Shown: in pieces, positions 25,987 to 35,478 of the stretch | How positions within the stretch are numbered: the stretch's first letter is position 1 | How the letters are laid out: each line of letters starts with the position of its first letter | Assembly (NCBI GenBank): GCA_963782465.1 | Contig: CAWAJR010000005.1 | Coordinates: 868,001-932,000, forward strand | DNA length: 64,000 nt | Direction: 5' to 3' | DNA from: JAODBJ01 sp963782465 | GTDB lineage: Bacteria; Actinomycetota; Acidimicrobiia; IMCC26256; PALSA-610 | Program-made: the position numbers and the translations under genes | The notes under the pieces: model-generated | Told to the model about the DNA's origin: nothing | Databases searched by the model: none | The model's input: only the letters and a program-made list of their open reading frames with translations

Positions 25987-26496
25987 ATGCTCACGCACAC
26001 GCCGCTGGCAACGAACGGTTCCGGAGACGCAGCCGAGGAGCCCGCGCCGGGTTCCGGCACCGTCAAGTACCTGCCCGCCGGCCGGGGCGACCGGCTGATG
26101 AACCGGGTCGTGATCCGCCTCGCCCGCATGGGCATCAGCCTCAAAGGGTCACGTGAGCTGCGGGTGCGGGGCCGCAAGAGCGGCGAGTGGCGCACCAACC
26201 CCGTGAACCTCCTCGAAGTCGACGGGCAGCGCTACCTCGTTGCGCCCCGCGGCGAGGTGCAGTGGGTGCGCAACCTCCGCGCCGCCGGGGGCCACGGCGA
26301 GTTGCGGGTGGGTCGCCGGACCGAACCGTTCGTCGCGGTCGAGATCGCGGGCGACGCCAAAGTCCCGTTGCTGCGCGCGTACCTGCACAACTGGCAGTGG
26401 GAGGTCGGTCGCTTCTTCGACGTCTCCGGTGCCGACGCGAGCGACGACGAGTTGCGCGGGGTCGCGCCGCAACACCCGGTGTTCGCGCTCACCTGA
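25987..26496 (+). CDS. Deazaflavin (F420)-dependent nitroreductase family protein
   Basis: 169 residues of the DDN family. After a ~45-residue polar N-terminus come RELRVRGRKSGEWRTNPVN, GQRYLVAPRGEVQWVRNLRA and the WEVGRFF region, the pattern of the split-beta-barrel F420 or fatty-acid-binding fold. It probably reduces a quinone, enone or nitro compound with F420H2. AGGGGAG precedes ATG 25987. Its promoter is overlapped by the TetR-type operator, so it should be induced by the TetR ligand. Confidence 0.88.
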   Translation: MLTHTPLATNGSGDAAEEPAPGSGTVKYLPAGRGDRLMNRVVIRLARMGISLKGSRELRVRGRKSGEWRTNPVNLLEVDGQRYLVAPRGEVQWVRNLRAAGGHGELRVGRRTEPFVAVEIAGDAKVPLLRAYLHNWQWEVGRFFDVSGADASDDELRGVAPQHPVFALT

Positions 26497-26510
26497 TCGC
26501 GACGAGCGGG

Positions 26511-27365
26511 CTACGACTTGATGTCCTTACGGGCGAACCAGATCGACGCCGCGGTCACGAACACGACCACGTACACGACCTGGACCACGATCCCCACGAG
26601 CATGTCGTGGGGATAGCGGTTCTCGGTGAACATCGGCTCCCACGACGCGAGGTAGTGGGTGGGGAAGCCGTACCGAACCACGCCGAGCTCGGTGATGCCG
26701 TCGAGGATCTCGGACACGACGTACACACCGATCGTCGCGCCGATCGCGCCGGCCGGGCTGTCGGTGAGCGTCGAGAAGAACACGCCGAGGGCGAGCAGCG
26801 CGCTGTAACCGAACGCCACGTACGCGGTCGCGATCACCAGGCGACCGAGCAGGGTCGAAACCGACAGGTGGAACGGCGACACCAACGAAAGGGTCACCTT
26901 GCCGGAACCGGCGACGACGTTCGGAACGGTGACCGCGTGCGCGCCGAAGAGCACGATGCCGCCGACGAGCGCCACGACGGCGACCAGGATCGTCGCCGCC
27001 CAGATCAGGGTGCCGGCCACGAACGTCTTGGCCAGGAGGAGCCGGGTGCGCTTCACCGGGCGCATCAGCAGGTAGCGCAGGTTGCCCGACGCGGCATCGC
27101 CGGAGATCACGTCGCCCGCGAAGCTGGCCGCGATGACGATCAGCAAGAACGCGCTCATCACGTCGAGGACGGCTGCGGGTACGAGAACGCCGCTCAACTG
27201 CGCGAGGCGGAACAGGCCCTCGCCGGTGGCCCGCCGGGGCCGGTTGCCGCGCGTGTGGATCGCGAACACGATCAATGCCGGCAGCCCGACCAACGCCAGC
27301 CCGACCGCGAGGGTGCGGCCGCGGCGCAGCGCCTTCACGAACTCGGTCCGTACGAGCGCGATCAC
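26511..27365 (-). CDS. ABC-2 type transporter permease
   Basis: 284 residues with about six membrane helices, ABC-2 type. The stretch DVISGDAASGNLRYLLMRPVKR is typical of permeases that pair with CcmA-like ATPases. GTG 27365 overlaps the ATPase stop as GTGA. The pair forms an exporter, likely under MarR control from the divergent gene. Substrate unknown. Confidence 0.9.
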   Translation of the reverse strand: MIALVRTEFVKALRRGRTLAVGLALVGLPALIVFAIHTRGNRPRRATGEGLFRLAQLSGVLVPAAVLDVMSAFLLIVIAASFAGDVISGDAASGNLRYLLMRPVKRTRLLLAKTFVAGTLIWAATILVAVVALVGGIVLFGAHAVTVPNVVAGSGKVTLSLVSPFHLSVSTLLGRLVIATAYVAFGYSALLALGVFFSTLTDSPAGAIGATIGVYVVSEILDGITELGVVRYGFPTHYLASWEPMFTENRYPHDMLVGIVVQVVYVVVFVTAASIWFARKDIKS

Positions 27366-28294
27366 GGCGCGACCGCGGCGGGTGGGGGAGGCGCAGCTTC
27401 CTCGAGCAGGCCCAGGAACGCGTCCTCGAGCTGTTGGGTCGCGGTGAGGGTTTCGACGCGCAGGCCCGCGTGCACGAGCGCCGACGCGAGGTCGGACCGG
27501 CGACCGTCGCGCAGGTCGACGAGCAAGCCGTCGCCTTGCAGCCGAACGTCTTCGACGCTTGCCATCGCGCCGAGCACCGCGCGGGCGCGTTCCCGATCGT
27601 CGACCTCGATGTAGACGGAAGCACCCGCGCCGATCAGTTCGCTCACCGTGCCGATCGCGACGAGCTTGCCGTGGTTCATCACGACCACGTCGTTGCAGAC
27701 CTGCTCGACCTCGCTGAGGTGATGGCTCGAAAGCAGCACGGTCGCGCCCTGCTGGGTGAGGCGACCGATGAGCTCGCGGATCTCGCGGATCTCGCCCGGG
27801 TCGAGGCCGTTGGTCGGCTCGTCGAGCACGAGCAGTTCGGGCCGGCCGAGGAGGAGCCGGGCGAAGCCGAGGCGTTGCTTCATGCCCTGCGAGTAGGTGC
27901 GGACCTTGCGATGGATCGCGTCGCCGAGCGCCGCGACGGCCAGCGCGCCGTCGAGGTCGGCGTCGGCGAACCGGGCGCCGCCCGCCTGCCACCAGAGACG
28001 CAGGTTGGCGAGCCCGGAGAGGTTCGGCACGAAGGCCGCCTGCTCGACCATCGCGCCGACCCGGGCCAGTTGCGGCGCGCTCGCGGCGACGGGCTGCCCG
28101 AACAGGCGCACCTGCCCCCGGCTCGCTCGCTCGAGGCCCATCAGGACCCGCAGCGTCGTCGTCTTGCCGGCACCGTTCGGGCCGAGCAGGCCGCACACCT
28201 GGCCCCGCTGGACCGAGAACGACAGGTCGTCGACCGCGGTGACCTCGCCGAAGTGCTTCGACAGTCCTTCGATTGCGACGATCGCGTCGTCCAC
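27362..28294 (-). CDS. ABC transporter ATP-binding protein (exporter type)
   Basis: 310 residues. Walker A GPNGAGKTT, Q-loop region AFVPNLSG, signature YSQGMKQRLG, Walker B LLVLDEPTNGLD and switch His in SSHHLSEVE. The C-terminal ~90 residues are the regulatory extension seen in drug or lipid exporters of this type. GTG 28294 (VDDAIVAIEGLSKHFG) is chosen; the open frame upstream is shadow. It is coupled to the ABC-2 permease downstream. Confidence 0.93.
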   Translation of the reverse strand: MDDAIVAIEGLSKHFGEVTAVDDLSFSVQRGQVCGLLGPNGAGKTTTLRVLMGLERASRGQVRLFGQPVAASAPQLARVGAMVEQAAFVPNLSGLANLRLWWQAGGARFADADLDGALAVAALGDAIHRKVRTYSQGMKQRLGFARLLLGRPELLVLDEPTNGLDPGEIREIRELIGRLTQQGATVLLSSHHLSEVEQVCNDVVVMNHGKLVAIGTVSELIGAGASVYIEVDDRERARAVLGAMASVEDVRLQGDGLLVDLRDGRRSDLASALVHAGLRVETLTATQQLEDAFLGLLEEAAPPPPAAVAP

Positions 28295-28384
28295 CCACGC
28301 TCCCGGGCCGGCTCGGCCCCAATACAACCCGGTCCGGCGCCGGTCCCGGTGTCGGCCCCGAGCCCAGCGGACCGAACAATTAGG

Positions 28385-28403
28385 GTATCGAACCATTCGA
28401 TAC
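28385..28403. promoter_or_regulatory. Inverted repeat, probable MarR operator
   Basis: GTATCGAA-CCA-TTCGATAC, perfect 8-bp arms, 11 bp before the marR start. It overlaps TACACT (28401-28406), the likely -10 of marR, and lies ~80 bp before the divergent ABC operon. Autorepression and control of both sides are likely. Confidence 0.65.
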
Positions 28404-28414
28404 ACTGCCCGACC

Positions 28415-28858
28415 GTGACGGGCCGCCCCCACAACGACTTGGTCCCGGCCGCGCGCTCGCTCGCGCTGCTTGCCCGCAAGCTCGAACGGGCGTGCGGCGC
28501 GCTTTCGTTGCCGCAGTACCGCGTGCTCGCGATGGTCGCGGCCGGCGACGAGCGTTCCTCGCGCCTCGCCGAGCGCCTCGCGGTGGCCCGCCCCACCGTC
28601 ACCGCGGTGGTCGACGGTCTCGTCGAACGCCACCTGCTGGCCCGGGAGGCGGTGGAGGGCGACCGGCGCTCGATCCGGCTGTGCATCACCGCCGACGGTG
28701 CGGCCGCACTCGCGAACGCCGAAACCGCGATGGCCGAATCGCTCGAAGACCTCTTCGCGGAGGTCACCGACCGCGAGGGCTTGGTGCAGGGGCTCACCGA
28801 GATGCACGACGCCTGGCTCGCGCGCGTGGGCGCGCGTCTCGGAGCCGTGACCCCGTGA
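28415..28858 (+). CDS. MarR-family transcriptional regulator
   Basis: 147 residues. Winged-helix features: LPQYRVLAMVAAGDERSSRLAERLAVARPTVT in pieces and the wing VEGDRRSIRLCIT. It is a dimer, ligand-responsive in most members. GTG 28415 lies 9 bases after TACACT. Its stop overlaps the first exporter gene (GTGA), so it probably controls that exporter and the divergent ABC-2 system, and both would serve efflux of its effector. Confidence 0.9.
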   Translation: MTGRPHNDLVPAARSLALLARKLERACGALSLPQYRVLAMVAAGDERSSRLAERLAVARPTVTAVVDGLVERHLLAREAVEGDRRSIRLCITADGAAALANAETAMAESLEDLFAEVTDREGLVQGLTEMHDAWLARVGARLGAVTP

Positions 28859-30693
28859 GCGCCGCGATCGACAGCGGGCCGGCGCGCGACGGCCGGGGTT
28901 GGATCCGGCGCCTCGTGTCCTACATGGCGCCGCACAAACGCAATGCGTTCATCGCGTTCGGGAGCGCCATCGCGGGCACGGTGATCTCGTCGTTCGTACC
29001 GCTGCTCACCAAGGTCATCGTCGACGACGTCATCATCCATCACCGTGACCCGCTCGCACCGTGGATCACGGTGCTCGTCGCGTGTGGTGTTGCCCGGTTC
29101 GTGTTCGCGTACGTGCGCCGCTACCGCGGCGGGCGCATCGCGCTCGACGTGCAGTACGACCTGCGCACCGCGATCTTCCGCCACCTGCAGTCACTCGACT
29201 TCGCCAGTCACGACGAACTGCAGACGGGACAACTCGTGAGCCGCGCGTCGTCCGACGTCACCTTGATCCAGGGGTTCTTGCAGTTCCTGCCGATCGGCAC
29301 CGCGAACATCTTGAGTTTCGTCGTGGCGATCGTCGTGATGCTCTACCTCTCGCCGGTCCTCACGCTGGTGATGTTGTGCGTCGCGCCCGCGTTGCTCTTC
29401 ACCGCGGTGAAACTGCGCACGTCGGTGTTCCCCGCCAGTTGGGACGCGCAGCAGAAGGCCGGCAACGTCGCCAACGTCGTCGAAGAGGCCGTCACCGGTG
29501 TACGCGTCGTGAAGGGCTTCGGGCAGGAGCAACAGGAACTCGACCGGCTGATCGGCCGGTCGCACGAGATGTTCTCGTCGCGCGCCCGCCTCGTCGACCT
29601 GCAAGCGCGCCTGCAGCCGGCGATGCAATCGATCCCGTCGTTCGGCCAGGTCGCGGTGTTGCTCCTGGGCGGGTACCTGGCGATCCACGGGCACATCACG
29701 CTCGGCACGTTCCTCGCGTTCGCGAGCTACATGATCGATCTCACCGCGCCGGTGCGGCAGATGGCGGCCATCCTCACCGTCGGGCAGCTCGCCCGCGGCG
29801 GCGCCGAACGCATCTTCGACCTCCTCGACTCCACACCGCTCGTCCAGGACCAGCCCGGTGCACCCGACCTCGCGGTCAGCCGGGGTGAGGTCACCTTCGA
29901 CCACGTCACGTTCGGCTACCTCTCGTCGGAGCCGGTGCTGCGCGACTTCGACCTCACCGTGAAACCGGGCGAGACGGTCGCGCTCGTCGGCGCGTCGGGA
30001 TCGGGCAAGTCGACGGTGTCGCTCCTGCTACCGCGCTTCTACGACGTGCACCAGGGCCGCGTCCGTATCGACGGCACCGACGTACGCACCGTGTCGCTCG
30101 CGTCGCTGCGCAGCCAGATCGGCGTGGTGTTCGAAGACTCGTTCCTGTTCTCCGATTCGATCCGCTCCAACATCGCCTTCGGCCGGCCCGACGCAACCGA
30201 GGCCGAGGTCGAAGCGGCGGCGCGTGCCGCCGAGGCGCACGAGTTCGTGCTGCGGCTCCCGAACGGTTACGACACCGTCGTGGGCGAGCAGGGGCTCACG
30301 CTGTCGGGCGGCCAACGCCAGCGGATCGCGCTGGCCCGTGCCTTGCTCTCCGACCCGCAGATCCTCCTGCTCGACGACGCGACGTCGTCGGTCGACGCGC
30401 GTGTGGAGGAAGAGATCCACGCAACGCTGCGACGGTTGCTCGCGGGCCGCACCACCTTGCTGATCGCGCACCGGCGCTCGACGCTCGGTCTCGCCGATCG
30501 CATCATCGTGGTCGACGACGGAGGGGTCGCCGACGCCGGCACCCACGACGAGCTCTGGGCGCGCTGCGAGCTGTACCGCACCCTGCTCTCGGGCCCGGTG
30601 GCGACGCGGAAGGCATCGACGCCGACGGCGAAACCGTCGGTTCGGCCGGCAACGGCAACGGGAACGGCGCGCCGCACGGCGACGGGCGGGTGA
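28855..30693 (+). CDS. ABC exporter half-transporter, subunit 1 (degenerate Walker B)
   Basis: 612 residues. Six-helix type I exporter domain (about 20-310) followed by an ATPase domain: Walker A GASGSGKST, signature LSGGQRQRIALARALL, Walker B ILLLDDATSSVD, H-loop IAHRRST. The catalytic Glu after Walker B is replaced by Asp, while the next gene keeps Glu. This is the pattern of asymmetric heterodimeric exporters with one inactive ATP site. GTG start overlaps marR. The tail is Thr/Ala-rich low complexity. Confidence 0.93.
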   Translation: MSAAIDSGPARDGRGWIRRLVSYMAPHKRNAFIAFGSAIAGTVISSFVPLLTKVIVDDVIIHHRDPLAPWITVLVACGVARFVFAYVRRYRGGRIALDVQYDLRTAIFRHLQSLDFASHDELQTGQLVSRASSDVTLIQGFLQFLPIGTANILSFVVAIVVMLYLSPVLTLVMLCVAPALLFTAVKLRTSVFPASWDAQQKAGNVANVVEEAVTGVRVVKGFGQEQQELDRLIGRSHEMFSSRARLVDLQARLQPAMQSIPSFGQVAVLLLGGYLAIHGHITLGTFLAFASYMIDLTAPVRQMAAILTVGQLARGGAERIFDLLDSTPLVQDQPGAPDLAVSRGEVTFDHVTFGYLSSEPVLRDFDLTVKPGETVALVGASGSGKSTVSLLLPRFYDVHQGRVRIDGTDVRTVSLASLRSQIGVVFEDSFLFSDSIRSNIAFGRPDATEAEVEAAARAAEAHEFVLRLPNGYDTVVGEQGLTLSGGQRQRIALARALLSDPQILLLDDATSSVDARVEEEIHATLRRLLAGRTTLLIAHRRSTLGLADRIIVVDDGGVADAGTHDELWARCELYRTLLSGPVATRKASTPTAKPSVRPATATGTARRTATGG

Positions 30694-32691
30694 ACGGGAT
30701 CACGCCCTCGGCGTGGCGGGCGCCCGACAGCGGCGAGCTCGGCGTGCCCGTCATCGACTCCGTACGCCCCGCCACACCGCAGGTCCGGGTCGCGGGCGGC
30801 GGCGGGGGCGGTGGTTTCGGCCCGGGCGGCGGGGGTGCGGCCTGGGGCGCGGTGCTCGCGCCGACGCCGGAGTTGCTGGCCAAGGTGGCCGCGCTCGAAC
30901 CGACGAAGGCCGAAGCCAAGGTCGATGTGGAAGCCGAGGCTGCGCCCGACCCTCACTTCCGGTTCCTGCGGTTCCTGCGCCCGTACCGGATCGGCCTCAT
31001 CGTCGGCATGGTGCTCGTTTCGCTCGACGCGATCTGCACGCTGGCCGCGCCGTGGTTGATCCGCCGTGGTATCGACCACGGCGTCGCGAGGCAGGCCACG
31101 AATTCGCTCGCGATCATCTCGGCGGTCTTCCTCGCCGTCACGTTGCTCGACTGGGCGATCATGTGGTCGGAGACGCACGTCATGGGCGTGACGTCGGAAC
31201 GCCTGCTGCACGCCATGCGCATCAAGGTGTTCTCACATCTGCAGCGGCTCGGGATCGACTACTACGAACGCGAGATGGCCGGCCGCGTGATGACACGCAT
31301 GACGACCGACATCGACGCGCTCTCGAACCTGTTGCAGACCGGGCTCGTCACCGCACTCGTCAACGTCGTGACCTTCGTCGGGGTCGGTGTCGCCCTCGCG
31401 ATCATGAACCCGAAACTGGCGGCGGTCACCGCGATCTGCCTCCCGCCCCTGATCGTGATGACCCTGTGGTTCCGCGCCCAGTCGGGCAAGGCCTACGAGC
31501 GGGCGCGGGAGCGGATCGCCGCGGTGAACGCCGAACTGCAAGAAGGCCTTTCGGGTGTGCGCGTGTCGCAGGCATTCGTGCGCGAGCGCACCAACGAAGA
31601 ACGGTTCGAGGGCACGGCACGCGGCTACCTCGAAGCGCGGCTCGGCGCGCAACGCCTCGTCGCGATCTACTTCCCGTTCGTCGAGATGCTCTCCGAACTG
31701 GCCGCCGCGCTGGTACTCGGTGCCGGCAGCGTGTTCATCGCGCAGCGTTCGCTCAGCCCCGGCGAACTCATCGCGTTCTTGCTCTACCTCGACCTGTTCT
31801 TCTCGCCGATCCAGCAGCTCTCGCAGGTGTTCGACTCCTACCAGCAGGCGCGGGTGTCGCTCGGGCGTATCGCCGAACTGCTGGAGACGCCGAGCAGTGT
31901 TCCTCCGCCGGCGGTGCCGGTACTGCCGCGGCCGCCTGACCGGCGACATCGTGCTGGAAGGCGTGCGCTTCCACTACCCGAACACGGTCGACGAAGCGCT
32001 GCGCGGCGTCGACCTGCACATCGCGCCCGGCGAATCGGTCGCGCTGGTCGGTGAGACGGGTGCCGGCAAGTCGACGGTGCTGAAGCTCGTCGCCCGCTTC
32101 TACGACACGACGGCCGGCGAGGTGCGCGTCGACGGGGTACCGGTTTCGCGCTACGACCCCGTCGCGTACCACGCGCAACTCGGGCTCGTGCCCCAGGAAG
32201 CGTTCCTCTTCTCGGGGACGATCCGCGACAACATCGCGTACGGTCGCCGCGGCGCGACCGATGCCGAGGTCGAGGCCGCCGCGCGGGCGGTCGGCGCGCA
32301 CGAGTTCGTCACCTCGCTGCCCGGCGGCTACCTGCAGCCCGTGAGCGAGCGGGGCCGATCGCTCTCGTCGGGCCAACGGCAGTTGATCGCCCTTGCGCGC
32401 GCGCACCTCGTCGACCCGGCGATCCTCCTGCTCGACGAAGCCACGTCGAACCTCGACCTCAACACGGAGGCGCGCGTCACGAAGGCGATGGGGGTCGCGG
32501 CCGAGGGCCGTACGACGATCCTCATCGCCCACCGGCTGCAGACCGCACGTCTCGCCGGCCGGATCGTGGTGGTCGACAACGGCCGGATCGTGGAGGACGG
32601 CACCCACGCGGAGTTGCTGGCTCGGGGTGGTCGGTACACCGAGATGTGGGCCGCCGCCGAAGGCGAGCACAGCACCGCCGCCGCCTCCTGA
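30690..32691 (+). pseudogene. ABC exporter half-transporter, subunit 2, one frameshift
   Basis: Repaired, about 666 residues. A Gly-rich N-terminal extension (35-50) precedes the membrane domain (about 95-385) in frame one; the ATPase domain continues in another frame with Walker A GETGAGKST, signature LSSGQRQLIALARAH, Walker B ILLLDEATSNLD and H-loop IAHRLQT. The switch needs removal of one base near 31927-31936 (CGCGGCCGCC). Both halves are fully conserved, so this could be an assembly error. The unshifted product would end at 32054 without an ATPase domain. Confidence 0.88.
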
Positions 32692-32786
32692 CCCGCTCGG
32701 CGCCGCCGGCCCGCACCGGCGGCCCCGGCCACGGCTCCGTTACCGGCCGGCAACGCGCCGGTCACGCTTTTCCGCGACACTCGGGT

Positions 32787-34505
32787 ATGCGACCGCCTGC
32801 CTCTCCGCGTGCCCTCGCCGCCGCCCGCGGCGACGAACCGGCCGATCTCCTCTTCACCGGGGGCCGGGTCTTCGTCCCGACCACCCGGGAATGGGTCGTC
32901 ACCTCCCTCGCCGTCTGCGACGGTCTCGTCGTCGGGTGGGGCGATCGTGATGCTCGGGAAACCGTCGACGTCGACGGCGCCGCGCTCTGCGCCGGCTTCG
33001 TCGACGCGCACATGCACCTGGAGTCGACGAAGCTGTGGGTCGACGAGTTCGTCCGCACCGTGTTGCCGCACGGCACCACCGCGGTCGCCGCCGACCCGCA
33101 CGAGATCGCGAACGTCTTCGGTGTCCCCGGGATCGCCGCGCTCGCGGAGGCGGCCGCCGGGTTGCCGTTCACGTTCGGGATCTGCGCGTCGAGTTGCGTG
33201 CCCGCGTCACCCTTCGAGAGCGCGGGCGCCGAACTGCTCGCGGCCGACGTGCGCGCGCTGCTCGAGGTGCACGGCGCGATCGGTGTCGCCGAGGTCATGA
33301 ACTTCCCCGGTGTGATCGCCGGCGATGCCGACCTCTCGGCGAAGATCCGGGCCGCGGGCCACCGCCGCGTCGACGGTCACGCGCCCGGATTGCAGGGCGT
33401 GGCGCTCGACGCGTACCTCGCGGCGGGAGTGGAGTCCGACCACGAATGCACGCAGCTCGAAGAAGCCGAGGAGAAACGGCGCAAGGGGATGTGGGTGTTC
33501 ATCCGCGAAGGGTCCGCGAGCCGGAACCTCGCCGACCTCGTGCCGATGGTCATGCGCGGCGGTATCACGAACGTCGCGTTTTGCACCGACGACCGTGAAC
33601 CCGACCTCATCCGTACGCGCGGTCACGTCAACGATTGCGTGCGCCTCGCGATCTCCCTCGGCGTCGCGACGGAAGACGCACTGACGATGGCAACCCACCA
33701 GGCCGCGCAGTACCACAACTTCCATCACCTCGGTCAGCTCGCACCCGGCTACCAGGCCGACATTCTCTGCTTCGACGACCTCATCGCGATGGAGCCGGCC
33801 GCGGTCTATCAGCGGGGCCGGCTCGTCGCGCGCCGGGGCGCCGCCGTCCCCGGCGCGGTCGCGCCGAGCGCGCCGCCCGAGTGGATGCTCGCCTCGATGC
33901 ACCTGGCGCGCATCCCGCCGGCCGCCGAGCTGGAACTGGCCGTCCCGGAGGGTGGGGTGGCGCGGGTCATCGGTCTGGTGCGCGGCCAGTTGCTGACGAG
34001 CCACCTCGTCCTCGACGTCACCGATCCCGCGGTCGACGTCGCCCGCATCGCGGTGCTCGAACGGCATCGGGAAACGGGCCGGGTCGGTCTCGGATGGGTA
34101 TCGGGTTTCGGCATCGAGCGGGGCGCGATCGCGTCGACCGTCGCGCACGACGCGCACAACTGCATGGTTGTGGGCGCGCGAGACGTTGCCGCGACCGCCG
34201 ACATGTCGGTCGCGATCGCCCGGCTCGACGAGATCGGCGGTGGTCAGGTCGCGGTGCTCGACGGGCGGGTCGTCGGTGAGATCCGCCTCCCGATCGGCGG
34301 GTTGATCTCGCCCGAACCGGCCGGCGAGGTCGCCCGGCAGGCCGCCGCCGTCACGGCCGCCGCCCACGACGCGCTCGGCGTCACCGTCGACGCGCCGTTC
34401 ATGCAGCTGTCGTTCCTCGGCCTGTCGGTGCTGCCGCACCTGCGCATCACCGACCGCGGCCTCGTCGACGTCGACGGTTGGAAACTCACCACCGCGAACC
34501 CCTGA
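32787..34505 (+). CDS. ade: Adenine deaminase
   Basis: 572 residues, the bacterial Ade type. Metal motif HMHLEST near 73-79, AADPHEIANVFG, GHAPGL, ESDHECT, FCTDDREPD (metal Asp) and the C-terminal domain with VAHDAHNCMVVG and PFMQLSFLGLSVLP. It deaminates adenine to hypoxanthine, feeding the xanthine-dehydrogenase-type enzymes encoded next. ATG 32787 follows GACACT (32776-32781) by 6 bases. It ends in the hairpin shared with the convergent carbamoyl hydrolase. Confidence 0.95.
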   Translation: MRPPASPRALAAARGDEPADLLFTGGRVFVPTTREWVVTSLAVCDGLVVGWGDRDARETVDVDGAALCAGFVDAHMHLESTKLWVDEFVRTVLPHGTTAVAADPHEIANVFGVPGIAALAEAAAGLPFTFGICASSCVPASPFESAGAELLAADVRALLEVHGAIGVAEVMNFPGVIAGDADLSAKIRAAGHRRVDGHAPGLQGVALDAYLAAGVESDHECTQLEEAEEKRRKGMWVFIREGSASRNLADLVPMVMRGGITNVAFCTDDREPDLIRTRGHVNDCVRLAISLGVATEDALTMATHQAAQYHNFHHLGQLAPGYQADILCFDDLIAMEPAAVYQRGRLVARRGAAVPGAVAPSAPPEWMLASMHLARIPPAAELELAVPEGGVARVIGLVRGQLLTSHLVLDVTDPAVDVARIAVLERHRETGRVGLGWVSGFGIERGAIASTVAHDAHNCMVVGARDVAATADMSVAIARLDEIGGGQVAVLDGRVVGEIRLPIGGLISPEPAGEVARQAAAVTAAAHDALGVTVDAPFMQLSFLGLSVLPHLRITDRGLVDVDGWKLTTANP

Positions 34506-34526
34506 ACTCCCGCACCCCTCTGCCGG

Positions 34527-34570
34527 GTTGTGTCGTTTGTGCTCCCGTACGGGGGTACAAACGTCACAAC
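34527..34570. terminator. Bidirectional hairpin, copy A of a repeated element
   Basis: Arms 34527-34540 and 34557-34570 (14 bp, one mismatch) with an inner CCCGTACGGG palindrome. It lies between convergent ade and the carbamoyl hydrolase, whose stop is inside. Its reverse complement closely matches the hairpin at 42018-42071. Confidence 0.65.
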
Positions 34571-35478
34571 GTGGGGTGGCTGTGGGTGATCGGGCCGTAG
34601 AGCTCGGGGCGCCGGTAGCGGGCGAAGTCGAAGAGCGTTTCCTTGTAGTGCGCGCACAGGTCGAGGTCGCACGAAGCGACGATCACCTCGTCGCCGTCGG
34701 TGCTGCACCGGGCGACGACCTCACCCGACGGTGCGATGATCTGGCTCTCGGCCAGGAGTTCGGTGCCCTCCTCGAACCCGCCCTTGGCGACGCCGACGAC
34801 CCACGTGCCGTTCTGGTACGCGCCGGCCGCCATCACGAGATGGTTGTGGAACCCGGCGAGGCGATCCTGCGCGGGGTCGGGCGGGTAGTGGATCGGGGTG
34901 TTGTAGCCGATGCACAGCAACTCGACGCCCTGCAGGCCGAGCAGCCGGTAGGTCTCCGGCCAGCGGCGGTCGTTGCAGATCGCCATGCCGATCTTGCCGC
35001 CGAACGCGTCGTGCACCGCGAACGGGTCGGGGCCGGGCTCGAAGTAGGCGCGTTCGAGATGTTGGAACGGCCGCCACGGCTCGACCTCCTCGTGGCCCGG
35101 TAGGTGCACCTTGCGGTACTTGGCGACGATGCGGCCGTCGCGCTCGACGAGGATCGCGCTGTTGTAGCGGTGGCCGTCGGGCGTCAGTTCGGCGTAGCCG
35201 AGATGGAACCCGACGCGGAGTGCCCGCGCCTCGTCGAACAACGGCTGGGTCTGCGCCGACGGCATCTCACGTTCGAAGAAGGCGAGCTGTTCGTCGTCGG
35301 TGAGGGGCCAGCGGGGGAAGAACGTCGTCAGCGCGAGTTCCGGGAACACGACCAGCGTGGCGCCGTGGCCCGCCGCGTCGCGGAGCAGCGCGATCAGACG
35401 GCCCACGACGTTCGCGCGCGGTTCGTCGCGCGCGATCGGACCGAGTTGCGCGGCGGCGACCTCGATGATGCGGGTCAC
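34564..35478 (-). CDS. Carbon-nitrogen hydrolase, N-carbamoyl-amino-acid hydrolase-like
   Basis: 304 residues of the nitrilase superfamily. The catalytic triad is visible: Glu47 (FPELAL), Lys123 (YRKVHLPG) and Cys168 (ICNDRRWPE). The insertion and C-terminus resemble N-carbamoyl-D-amino-acid amidohydrolases. It would release CO2 and ammonia from a carbamoylated product of hydantoin or ureido ring opening. GTG 35478 overlaps the upstream amidohydrolase stop (GTGA). It is the last gene of the five-gene xanthine-dehydrogenase operon. Confidence 0.9.
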   Translation of the reverse strand: MTRIIEVAAAQLGPIARDEPRANVVGRLIALLRDAAGHGATLVVFPELALTTFFPRWPLTDDEQLAFFEREMPSAQTQPLFDEARALRVGFHLGYAELTPDGHRYNSAILVERDGRIVAKYRKVHLPGHEEVEPWRPFQHLERAYFEPGPDPFAVHDAFGGKIGMAICNDRRWPETYRLLGLQGVELLCIGYNTPIHYPPDPAQDRLAGFHNHLVMAAGAYQNGTWVVGVAKGGFEEGTELLAESQIIAPSGEVVARCSTDGDEVIVASCDLDLCAHYKETLFDFARYRRPELYGPITHSHPTL

